A stretch of 64,000 bases of DNA, taken from Chromera velia (taxonomy: Eukaryota > Sar > Chromeraceae). The DNA is taken from assembly GCA_018398765.1 (NCBI GenBank), contig JAHBMJ010005753.1:1-64000 (forward strand), written 5' to 3'. The notes under the pieces are model-generated. The model saw nothing but the letters and a program-made list of their open reading frames with translations, was not told the origin of the DNA and ran no database searches. This document shows, piece by piece, positions 1-11,182 of this stretch. Numbering within the stretch: the first letter of the stretch is position 1; the number at the start of each line of letters is the position of its first letter. Position numbers and translations under genes: made by a program.

Positions 1-3000
1 CCGCCACGGGGCCAGAGGGGGTGGCAGCACCCTGCCCCTTCGACGCACGCAGCCGACTTTGCCTCTGTTAGCCAATAATCAGGTCTGAAGTCTCTTGTCC
101 ATCTTGAAGGTCCACAGGTTCAAAACTGTGGAGTTCTGAACCTCTGAGCAAACGAACTTTTCCCATATAAATGTTGCCACAAAAAGCGTTCTGTCAGATG
201 TCTTCTGACGGTTTTAGAAGATGTCTGACAGAGTGTTTTCTTGGTTTTGACTTTTTTTTCGGGAGTGTACTTTCGGGGCTCTGGAGGAGACGGGTATTGC
301 TGGGTCCCCTCGGGTCGGCACGAAGTGGAGCTTGGGCTGCTTGGAGGTGGGTCCAGTGGACACCAGCCGTCTTAGTCTTGTTTCCAACGTCTTCCTGCTT
401 GCTGCTTCTCCTTCTGTTCAAGTGGGGAAGGGCTGCCAGTCTTATTTAGATATTAAAGTACTGCTGCCCTCATCGCTCTCCTTACTCTTTCCTTGCAGGT
501 CACAGTCTTGGGAGCCCCGGGGTCAACCCCCAGGTCAGCCTGTCCGGACCTGTTGCTTCTTAAGCTCTTGGTTTTTTCCTTGGGACCTTGTGCGTGCAGA
601 ATAAGCTGGACAGAAGTGTTTCCTTGACTGCACAAAGTGTGAACGCCTGTCCCTCCGTGTTTGCAGGTGTTGGTGGACGGAGACTTGGGAACACCTGCAG
701 GTCAGTTAAGGAAGCGCGGCTTGCTCTCTCCTAGGCTCTTTCGCTTTGTATGATGATTTACTTAGCATCCAGCTTCTTTGTTCTGCTAGGAGCTTGACAG
801 AAACGTATGAGAGAGGTCACTGAGAGAGGGTTGATGGAGAGTCTGCTGGAGCCTCCATTTTTTGACTGCCTCTTCTGAAGCTTTGCAGAGCTCTCAGTCA
901 TGCCAAACATTTTTCTACCCAGACCAATCGCTCAGCTTTCATGCATTTGAATATCTTCCACTTGCTCCGTGTGTGTCAGTCTTTCAACGCGGTCCATACT
1001 ATCCCGACGCAAGTGCTCCTTACTCGCTCATCCTTTCTCATTTGTGGCTCTCCGTACTGGTCCCCCTCTGAACATCTGGATCTACCTACAGACCTGTTCT
1101 TCTTTTTCACAGTTTCTCATTGACATACGCAGAACGATTTGCAAGCTTTTACGCCGTATAGTGTGAGTTCTTTATGAACAGAATTATATTGTCTCTGTGC
1201 TCTGTTCTTCGGAATCCTCTCTAACCCCTGCTGACCGCCTCCTATCCGGTCTGACCAGCCTAGCTGTGAAGCCCTCCTTCCTACACGGTTTCCCTTGCAG
1301 AAGAAGCAATTCTTTGTAGTTGATTGGCGGTGCTAAACGTTGCTGTTGAGCGTATCCATTAATGTTGTGCCTGTATATTTCTTTGCAGGTAACATTCACT
1401 AACTTCCATGTGCCGCGGTGATCGTAATTTTTCCCTAGCTAATCAACCAGTCTTTTGAGCACATTTGAGCAGATTTACACAGAAGTAACGATTTTAAATG
1501 CTCTAAAAAACTTTAGATTGCTTTAAGTAACCTAGCTAGTTTTACTTTATAATGAAGCTAGAATATAGTAAATTTAGAAGTTACTTTGAATTCCACTAGT
1601 AAGTCCTACTTTGGAGTCCACTCTGTTTTTCCTCCCACGACGGGCCTTCGCCTCCCTCCCTTGGGCATCCTTGGGCCTTCGAGAGTAATCCAACTGCGGA
1701 ACGATGAAGAACTATCTGCACGTGGAGTCATTGCGGATGCTAAGTTGAACTGACAATTGGGTATCGAGATGGATCGGTGTGTGTGTATGTGTGTGTGTGT
1801 GTATGTGTGCCAGTCTGTGTGTGTGTGTGTGTGCTGCCTGTCCGTCTCCGGACCTTTTAATATTTCTGAATAGTTCTTGTAGACACAGACATAAGCCCTC
1901 ATGCTTTTCTCCTGTCTCTCCACTCCCTCTACTTGGTTCTCCATTTATGTGTTTGGTGCTATGTGCCTCTCAGTTTTGTCCGTGCATCTAAGTGAGTGAA
2001 TTAGGAGGGCGGGGACAGACGCAAAAGTCCGTTACACCCTATGCACGCGTGTGTAGTCGCCGTGCTATCGGTGTGTACGGGCTTGTATGCGTGTATATCT
2101 GTTATATCTGTATTTATGTATCTGTTTGCCTGTACTAGACACCGCATTGATCAGAATGTCATCCGACTACCATATCGTATCTAGGCGGCCGTTCCGTATC
2201 CTGCTTTTGCTGATCACCTCCACAGAGTTCCCTGTGTTTCCATCCTGTTCTTCCATCTCACCTATCTTCCACTCCCAAAGGGTCTCATTGCCCGCGTACA
2301 AGCCTGCCCGTCATATATTATAGTTATGAGTCTGCAATCCATTTGCCTGCATGCTTGTCTGTACGTAGGATACTACATCTACATCGTGTCATCCATATCT
2401 GCATTTTTCCCTTTTGTGATGGTCCGCACGGTCATTGTTATCGGACAGTACCTAGGACAGTACCTTAATATATAGAATCATACGATGTGTGGGGGTCTAG
2501 GTTGGAACGCTGAGTGTAACGGTTTAAACATCCTGGACTCTGAACGATGTGCTCCAAACTCATACGCTTTTGTAACTAGCGTAATGTTAATAGTAATACA
2601 AAACATAAAATAATATTACTGCAAATAAATAAATTAATTAAGTAAAACTTATTCACCTATGTGCATAAATATGCATAAATTGTTAATTAGATTTAAAATT
2701 TGGTTAGTAGGTTGCACTATATATCAAGACTTCACGTTTCTATAAAGTTACGTAAGCTAGGAAGTAATTATAATAATGATGTCTCAGATCATGCCAAAAA
2801 CCTGCACATCTGTAGCTCTTTTAATTACAAAATTCAAAGGTATTCAAAGGATTAGAAGCAAGTAGAAGGAAATGAACAGGACCAGGTCGAGAGGTAGCTA
2901 GAGGTAAGACCATGTAGAAAAAAGATTCGGGGCTGGTAAGAAACTAATACAAGCGACATTAAACCCTCCGGCGCTCCCGCCGCGCCCGCACGCCGGGCGC

Positions 3001-3651
3001 AGGGGCTTCCCTGGATTTCCATATTTGCGTGCGTCGATGGAATTGGGCTGCAGGGAGCAGACATGCCGTGGCCAGCCTATCATCTAGCTTTTTGGCTGTC
3101 AATCCTGCCTCGGAGGGCAGCTCTGAATCGCCTCTGATTCGATTTTTGGGCCCATGCACAGATGTCGAACATTTAATTATTAAGCTCAAGGAGAACTTCA
3201 AGTCACTCATCCTCACGTGTGTCCCGAAGCATTTCGCGGGCCGGGGGCCACGTCAGAAGGTCAGTTTGATCGTACGTCGCAATCGATCGTGAAAAGCAAA
3301 CAGCTGCTGTACGGCTGTTCCGTCTTCCTTGGTCTGACACGAGCCTTGTGTCTCAATAGCAGTACGCACACAAAATCACAAGCAGCACAGGAGTCATTTA
3401 GAGGATTGAGAAAGAGAGTGATGCGCAGGTCATTGCATAGCTTCTTTGCTGGAACAAATTGAGGGAATTCAGGTAGTACTCTGCAGGTTCATCTTTCTGT
3501 TAAAAAATTTGGCGTTCTCTCTTGATAAATCGAACTGTACGTCACATACTTCGTTTAAAATAAAGCCTATCTAAACTTCTCCCACTAAATTGTAACCCAA
3601 TCAATCATGTGTTTTAAGCCTGGAGTTGAGTGCGCCCAAGATGGGGGTGCT
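1..3651. other. Gene-free 5' flank, no supported coding region
   Basis: No open frame here has convincing protein-like composition or a family motif. Several TGCAG triplet contexts (near 494, 665, 1300 and 1385) resemble the acceptor consensus seen in the genes further right, but I could not connect them into phase-consistent exons. Base composition is uneven: about 1430-1600 and 2540-2840 are AT-rich with TAA/TTA runs, while 2965-3010 is very GC-rich. It could hold the end of an upstream gene or decayed repeats; I cannot tell. Confidence 0.4.
1776..1834. repeat. (GT)n microsatellite
   Basis: A near-perfect GT dinucleotide tract interrupted by TATGT and CCAGTC. It lies in gene-free DNA. Confidence 0.9.
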
Positions 3652-3721
3652 ATGGCAATGAAACGATCAAGGAGACTTGTGGGTGGCTTGCACACATTGG
3701 CAAAGCTCGCGTCGCTTTCAG
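3652..3721 (+). other. Putative organelle-targeting presequence encoded by its own exon
   Basis: The 70-base first exon encodes 23 residues plus one base. They include five basic residues and no acidic ones, with Leu/Ala/Ser spacing that could form an amphipathic helix. It is separated from the phosphatase core by an 86-base intron with donor GTGAGT and acceptor TGCAG. Known PTC7/PPTC7 proteins are mitochondrial, which fits; a plastid or other destination cannot be excluded from sequence alone. Confidence 0.5.
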
Positions 3722-6599
3722 GTGAGTACAATGAGCTGTGCTGGAGGTGATTTTGTCACCATAATGAAGTATTTGAGCCCTTCTTGTGCCCATTCCTGTG
3801 CGTGCAGCCGAAGTCTCTGTGAAAAATTTCGATCTCTGGTGTGAAGAGGCGACAGCTGATGGAACAACCGATGAGACCAAGTCACTGCAAGCGTTTTTTG
3901 ACCTTGGGGAAAGCTTTTCCAACTGGCCTTCCTTCGCGACTTCCCGGCTGATCTCCCATGAAGACGCGGAACATCTGGTCGCAGCTCTGACCCAGCGTCG
4001 GAGCCGCCAGCAACAACCGCAGTCCTGCCTTTCCACCTCCTCGATCCCCTCTCGTGTGTCCTTCCTGTCCTCAGCCTTCGGGTTCCCCCGAATGGACAAG
4101 TTGGAGCTCGCAGACGCCTGCTTCTATGATGATGAGGCAGGCAATCTGGCGATCTTCGATGGCGTGGGGGAATGGGAGGAATACGGCATCTCTGCCAAGG
4201 GCTTCAGCGAGGAACTCTCCAATCTCACACAGGAAGCGGGCAGGGGGTTCAAGGTCGGTCAGTCGATCTCTCGTCTTTCCCTTCCCCTTTCGCGTCCTTT
4301 TGCCCCCTCCCTACCTCTCTTCGTCTCTCTGTCTGACTCTTGCTCCCTCTTCCCTTACTCTTCGTGTCTCTGTCTCCCCCTTCTCGGATGGTGGAAGTGC
4401 AAGTGACTTCAAGACACCCGCTCGCTGCTTTGTTCTGTTCTGGTGTTTGTGCAGGAGCTGGGCCGATCGCAGTCCCTCTCCCCCAGTGCAGTTGCCCTCC
4501 AAATGATGAAGAAGGGGTATGCCTCCACAACGGCAGTCGGCTCTTCCACTGCCCTCACAGTCTCCCTTGACAGCGCGTCAGCTACTGTCGGTGTTGCCTG
4601 TCTGGGCGACTGCAAGGTCCTCCTTCTCCGTCGCAACGTGCACACTGGAGTGTACGAGAGAGTGCTTGAGACCCAAGAGCAGCAGCACTGGTTCAACTGC
4701 CCCTTTCAACTCACCCGTCTCCCCAGCGAGCAGCAAGTAAAGGAGATGAAGATGAGGGGCGGCCGCCAGGGGGCGTTTGTGGCAGCGCTGAAGATGCAGC
4801 AGCAGAGAGCGCAGAGAGTGAAAGAGGGGGAGGACGGAGAGAAGCAGGAGCAGCAGGGTGGGGGTGAGGGGGTCGTCCAGGACACACCTGAGAAAGCGTG
4901 TCTGTACGAGGTGAAGGTCCAGGAAGGAGACCTTGTGATTTTGGGGACTGATGGTTTGTTTGACAACCTGTTTACCCACGAAATCGAGGCCCTGGCTTCC
5001 CACACCCTCTCTCCCGCGGAGGCGCTGGAGATCGCAGAGCCCTTCGTCCGAGAGCCCATCAGAAGCGCCTGGTCTGGAAAGTACACCAAGGCTTCGGTCA
5101 GTCAGTCAGTCTCCTTGCACAGGCTCGCGGTGGGCTTTTCATTGATTACTTCGATGTGTTGTCTGGTTCGCGGGGCGAGTTCTCAAGCAAACTAGCAAGT
5201 AGACAGCCACACTGTGGGGAAGGCATCCTGTCGTCTTCTCTCTCTCTCTGTAGCTGCATGTGTGTGTTTCTTTTCTTTGATCTGACGTGCAATGAACAGC
5301 CCCGCCTTTTTTCCAATGATATATTAATAGAGCCCTGACGGTGATTCTCTCTATGGATGGATGAGCTCGGTGCCGCGTCTGTTTCTTTTGTTTTTTTTTT
5401 TTAGATCGCAAAAGTCCACGCCCCCTTGCTCCCTTACGAAAATCTGTATGCTATGGTTTCTCCCCACATCCCTTCCGCCGAACTGCAACACGCAAGCTCT
5501 ACCCCCAGCCTCTTGCATCAGCGCATTTGGTTTTGAATTGCGTCATTCATGCCTTTGATGATTCTTGCAGGCTCTCGCGCGTGCCCTCGCCGAAGCCGCC
5601 CTACACCGCAGCCAGGACCCGGATACCGACACCCCCTTCGCGCAGAGGGCGCGAGAGTGCGGGATCGGGTTCCATGGTGGGAAGGCAGACGATATCACCT
5701 GCACTGCCTCGTGGGTCGTCTCAGACCTCACCAAGCTCCGCCTAGCTGCTCTGAAAAAAGCCCAAAAGGCCCACAGAAAACAGCAGCAGCAGCAGTCGAC
5801 GATGTGTGGGTTGAGTGCAAGGAGAGCCGCCGGGTGTGTCTGCGGAGACGACACGACGGTGAGCGCCTCCGACGCTCTCTCCCCCGACGTCGACGCGGTT
5901 CCCGATCCCCTTCCCTGTCTACACGATTCCGCCCGTCTCGACTCTGCTTCTGTGAGTGGAGAGGTCTCCACCAGTCTGCACGAGGATCTCGTGTCAACCC
6001 TCGCCTCTGCCTCCAGCTACAATGCTGCAGAGAGCCCGGAAGGACAGCGCCGCTCTCACACTGCGCCTGTGGCCATGCGGTGCCCTCTCAAGACCGTTGT
6101 CGTTGTCCCACAGCCCCCCCAGCTGTCAGACGACGAAGAAGAGGGGTACATCTCCCTCTCCCCTCAGCACTCATCAATCAACCGCCCCCCCCGTCTCTCC
6201 GCTTTCGCGTCTCCAAACGCGAAGGGCCCGATGGTCCGAGAGACGTCGGACGGTGTGACGACGAGGATCGGCATGGGTTCCCTGTCCGAGGCCGAGACCG
6301 CAGAGGCTGCCGAGCTATTCTCCGAAGATGCGGGCAGCGTGGGCCCGGAGGCGGACCACCCGGAGGCCGTGCATGGGTTCACGTTGGAGAGAGAGAGGGG
6401 GTCTCTGTGGGGAGACAAAGACACCCACCCCCTTTCCCATCTGAGCCAGTGCGACGGGGTGGTTGTTGAGGGTGACGGTTCTCCTCTCCCTCTGCTGCAG
6501 TTCCCTATCGACCTCGACTTTTCATGCACAGGCCTGGAGGAAGCAGAGGCAGGCGGGTGTGTGATCGATGACGATGGCGCCCCGATTCTGTGGGCGTAA
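3652..6599 (+). CDS. PTC7/PPTC7-like PP2C-family serine/threonine phosphatase, four exons
   Basis: Predicted metal-dependent (PPM/PP2C) protein phosphatase of the PTC7 group, whose known members are mitochondrial. Exons: 3652-3721, 3808-4253, 4455-5096 and 5571-6599. Phases match (1, 0, 0) and give 728 residues ending in TAA. Motifs in order: DACF then DGVGEWEEYG (catalytic metal Asp about residue 141), VGSSTALTV, LGDCKVLLLR, GTDGLFDN (Asp about 338) and GGKADDITC (Asp pair about 426-427), matching the PPTC7 order. A Gln/Lys-rich insert of about 55 residues sits before GTDGLFDN. The last ~290 residues are Ser/Asp-rich and probably disordered, so the protein is more than twice the usual length. 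The first exon encodes a short Arg/Lys-rich, acid-free start (MAMKRSRRLVGG...), typical of an organelle presequence. Donors are GTGAGT, GTCGGT and GTCAGT. The start is chosen because it alone joins in phase to exon 2. Confidence 0.85.
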
Positions 6600-6793
6600 C
6601 AAAGAGAAGAAGGGGGAGCAACAAGGAAGGAAGGAAGGAAGGAAGAACTAGAGGGAGACAGAGGAAAAACGTTTGAAGGAAACTTGGATGCAGAGAAAGA
6701 AGGTAGTAGAAAAGATGGGTGCATGAGGCGCCCCTTCTTCCTGCGAGCGAGAGGAAGGCATACACAAAAGAAAAGCAGCACAGATGATGCAGT

Positions 6794-6818
6794 TGGAAGG
6801 AAGGAAGGAAGGAAGGAA
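6794..6818. repeat. (GGAA)n tetranucleotide run
   Basis: About six GGAA/AAGG units in the DNA 200 bases after the phosphatase stop codon; a second shorter run lies near 6627-6645. Confidence 0.85.
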
Positions 6819-6880
6819 AAAAGAACGTTGCTTGCTGAAGGCCGGCAGTTAATGTTGCTGCCGCTGCTGGAAAGTGAACT

Positions 6881-6900
6881 CACTCGCTCGCTCGCTCGCT
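6881..6900. repeat. (GCTC)n tetranucleotide run
   Basis: About four to five CTCG/GCTC units followed by GCTGCTGCTG. Confidence 0.8.
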
Positions 6901-8716
6901 GCTGCTGTGATTGGTCTTTTGGTCTTTGGCTTGCTCGCTTTATATATGCATGTACCGATCGATAAGTATCCTCGCTTGTACGAAAGAGACATGGTTGTCT
7001 GTCCGCAGACAGCTTGTTCTCTCTGAGTACTTTCCTTTTTTTCTTTTAATTGACGGCCCTCCGTTCCGCCCCTTCCATTCACTCAACTACCGTTCCTTCA
7101 TTCCCGTCGTTGCTTCGTGCGATTCTATTGAGGTGGGCCGCCAGCGGCGGTGACATCCTTTTCCCTCCTTGCTTGTTTTGGTTTTTGGTTCGTGACTTCC
7201 CTCTTGATCTTCTTTTCTTCCTTTTCCCCATCCGTACCGCCCCTTCTTCATTCACAAGCGGACAGACAGACACAAACCTGCAAACCCCCCCCAAGGCAAA
7301 GGGGCTGGGGTTTTGTCGAGGGGTCAACAAAAAACGTACGTATCAATCAGCGCTGCTGTCCGTCCGTTTCTTTCATTTCCTTCTTTCTTTCTTTCCTCCT
7401 TTCTTTTCTCATTACTTTCCTCTGACGTGTCTGTCTGTCTCTCTGTCTGTCTGTCGCGTGATTTGCTTGCAAGCGGTGTGGGTGGAGGGACGGGGAGAGG
7501 TTGGCGGAGGGACATCGCATTCTTTTCTCTCCTTCCTTTGCTTTCCTGCTTTCCCGACCAACGTCGCTTAATTTTGATCCGCTGTTTTGATTCTTCATTG
7601 CTTGCTTGCCTGCGTCTTGTGACCGACCCCAAATTTTTTCTTGTCTGCGTGCGCGATCGCTGACATCGAATGATCCATTATCTGTTTCTTCAATTCTTCA
7701 TTTGCATCCCTTGAACGAACAGTCGTTGTTGTCGTTCTGGAAGGGAGCGTGTGTAATGTAAAATTCTTATGATTGGCTGAAATAAATGATTGGTGGATGA
7801 ATAAATACAACAATGGATGGCGATGCCAAAAGAACGAGAGGGGACTCATCTGATCTGATCGTCCTCCCGTAGTGCTTGCCGAAAGGAAAATGAAAGAAAA
7901 TCCGCCACAGAAAACAAAAATTCCCACATCAAGGCTGAAGCAAAGAGAAGGAAAACTCACTCAAAAATCGATCGCTTGAGAAGAGATCGTTTTGGTTTTT
8001 TTTTTCTTTGCCTTTTCTCTCTTTTCTTTTCGTGCCTGGCTGGATTCCTTCCTTCCTCGTCTTTTGAATTCCCGCCAGCCAGACACAGCAGCAAGCGAGT
8101 CGAGCAAGCATGTCTTTTGATCAGTCAGCGTGCGTCAGTTGCTTGAAGAAGACGTGAAAGAACGCATGCCTCATCTCATGTCACCAGACCCATAGAAGAA
8201 AGATTGAAAACGGAGCGAAAAGCACAAAGCACACAGATGGAGGACCCGAGAATACTTCGCTCTGTTATTCTTCCCGCGTGCCTTGTAAGTCTTTGTCCAT
8301 CTACCTACCTGCTTACTCAATGCGAGGGTCAAAGCGGTAAGGAAGGACCGAGCCCCAAAGGACGGAGGGAGAAATCGACCAATGGGATGCAAGGGGGAAA
8401 ATACAGAAGAAGCATTTGAGAACAAAAAGGCTGGTTAAAAGAGAGGAGAGAAAAGTGGAAAAAAGAAACGTAAAAGTCTTCAGGCACGTCCCCTAGTCAC
8501 CTCATGCAGCTGTCGTTTTCCTTCCTTCACTACTTCCCGATATTTCTGTCTCAAACATTCATTCATACAACCAAGCAATCACTCAATCCATCAAAGTGCG
8601 TCTGTCTGGTCCACAAAGAAAGTTGGCCTGCCTGCCTGGTCGGTGGGTGCGGGCGAATGAGTTAGGTTGGCTCGTACATTCCGACTTGGTCGTGGCTCGA
8701 CAAATGAATCACCCTG

Positions 8717-8742
8717 TCATTCATTCATTCATTCATTCATTC
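8717..8742. repeat. (ATTC)n tetranucleotide run
   Basis: Six perfect ATTC units in gene-free DNA. Confidence 0.9.
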
Positions 8743-10860
8743 TTCGTTTTTCTCCGTTTATTCAAATTGACTCGGGCTGATGTGTCCTGTCTACTGTATG
8801 AATCCGACACGGGAGAGAGCAATGAAGAAAAGAAAGCCAAGAAAGAAAGCATGAAAGACAGCACATCCATTTGATCGATCTGTTCGATTGTTGTTCGGAA
8901 GAAAAGCAGAGAAATGTCGTCTCGTGCGTTTTCTTTCTCTCTTCCTGTCTTTCTTTCTTCTGTCTAGATTTCTTCTCGAAAGTTTGGGGCCTCGCCCCTT
9001 CCCTCTTTGTCTTTTTCTTCTTCCTGTATCCCGCTCTTGCCCCCTCTCTCTCTCCGTCTATCATTCATCTTCATTCTCTCGTGTGGTCATTCAGACAGGC
9101 AGACGATCGTTCGTTCAAACGCTTTGGCAGCAGAATGTGCGCATGCATAACGAAATCATGTTAGCATGCTGCCACCTGATGCGCAAGTGAGAAAACAAAC
9201 CGTGCACCGAGAGAAAAAGAAAAAGAGAGAGAGAGAGAGAGAAAGCGTAAATTTGTTTGACGCAAGCCATGAAACGAAATGGAAAATAGAGGATGTTGGT
9301 GAAAGAAAAAAAATCATCAGGAGAAAACGGATCCTTTGCTGAAAAGAAAAAACAATCGGAAAGCTTCCTTCAAGCAGGCGTGAAGAAGGGGTGGAGGCGT
9401 CAACGTGCCTGCAGGATTCTGACGAGATTATTCAGACAAAGCAGACAGTCGGTTTTTTCTGGTTCGATTTGCTTCTACACACCCCTTCCTTCCTTCGTTT
9501 CTTCTCCCACCCCCTCCCTTTTCTATTTTGTTGGGTCTCGTGTCGTTCGTTCTCTTTTTCCTCCTTTCATCTAGCTAGTTCTTTTCTCATGTCTCTCGTT
9601 GCATGCGTGCGCATGAAGAGTCTCTTTCTCCTCTAACCCATCATGGTACGTGCTGCCTTTACTTACTCACTTTCTACCTATTGTGGTTGAAAGAAAAGTT
9701 CTTCCTTCCTTTCCTTCTTTCACTCTGTCTGACATTCTTTCTCATCTTCTTTACTGATCCCTCCCAGTGAGCCAGAAAGTGTTTCTTCTTCTTTCTCTGA
9801 ACAAATTGAAAGCTTCTTCTGTGCATCTGTTCGCCTGTCAGGGGTGTGACGGACGAACAGCATGGGTGCTTTCTTTCTTTCTGGTTCGAACATTTTGCTT
9901 TTCTTCTTTTTTTCTTCTTGTCTTACGTCTTTTCTCCCCTCCCTCGCTTCCCTCTCCGTCTGTGTCCCTGTCCTGTCCGACTGTCGACATGCCAAGGGGT
10001 GCCCACTGTTCGACCCTGTCTCCTTTCTTCTCTCCGCCTCGCTTTTGTAACGTCGTAGGCAGCACGCAATTAAGTCTTTCGCACCGCCCACAGAGTTTTG
10101 CAAAGCACGCAGACAAAAGTAAAGTGTGCGCCGTTTCATTTGGCAAAGCCGCCGGCAAAAACTGAACGGCAGCAGCTCCCTCGAAAGATAAAGAGACAAA
10201 CACAGATGTACGAGAAGATTGGAAAGAAAGAAACAGGGAAGGAACGTCAAACAGCATTTGAACGGAACCAAAACGTAAGTCATTCACTCGATGTGAAAGC
10301 GAATCGAACCGAAAGGAGAAGGAGGGGAGTACACTCGATCGAACTAGAACTAATTCTTCGGCCGTCAGCCAATCCAGAGTCGCACAGGGGGAAAGGAAGA
10401 AAGAAAGACTGAATGAAAGGCGCTGCTTATAAGCATGCAGGTGCCAGTTTCATCTCTTCTTTCTGACTTTCTGGCTCACTCAGAAGAGGAGGGAAGAGAG
10501 GAGTTTTGTCTTGGTCGGATAGTAGAGAGAGAGATTCATAGATCCGTAGATCGATATGCGATCCGATCACGCAGAAGAGAAGAAAAGGGGCTTGCAAGTA
10601 AGAGTGAAAATGTTCCCTCTACTGTCTCGTGAGACCTCCTTGCTTGCTTGTTATCCTTTCGAGCCATCTCTTCATTCCTCCCTTCCCTCCGTCCTTCAAT
10701 TTCTGTCTTATTCTTCCCCTGTCATGTCACCACACGAAGCACACATGCGCCCTAACTCCTCCGTGTACAAATGTACAGGGGGGGGAAGGTTGAAAGGGGC
10801 TTTCTCGAGAGTTCTTTCTACACCGGGGAGAGGTGGGGAGAGGACAACTCCAAAGTCCCA

Positions 10861-10863
<3 letters not shown>

Positions 10864-10893
<30 letters not shown>
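10864..10893. repeat. (GT)n microsatellite
   Basis: About fifteen perfect GT units. Confidence 0.9.
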
Positions 10894-10895
<2 letters not shown>

Positions 10896-11162
10896 CTTTT
10901 TGTCCGTCTGTCCGTCGGGGGTGGCGAGACAACGTAGACGGAGACAAAAAAGAGAGATCACATACACGAAACGCAAGCATGCAGCCGGGCGGGGGGAAAG
11001 AAGAGATATGGAAAGAACGAGAGAGCAGGTTTGCACATGCAGGCTGATGGGTCTCTCCTTTCATTCATCGTTCTTCAACCACAGAGTCAGTCACTGAATG
11101 CGCCTGTCGCGTTTTGTTGCATGCGTGCGTGCATTGTTGCTGGATGGATCGAATGATGAATG

Positions 11163-11182
11163 CACACACACACACACACACA
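11163..11182. repeat. (CA)n microsatellite
   Basis: Ten perfect CA units. Confidence 0.9.

Noticed and set aside
7050-10290. Open frames of 100-190 codons in the gene-free block
   Set aside because: They follow pyrimidine or purine tracts, are rich in Phe, Ser and Leu or Lys, Glu and Arg, and overlap equally long frames in other phases. No splice-linked partners were found.
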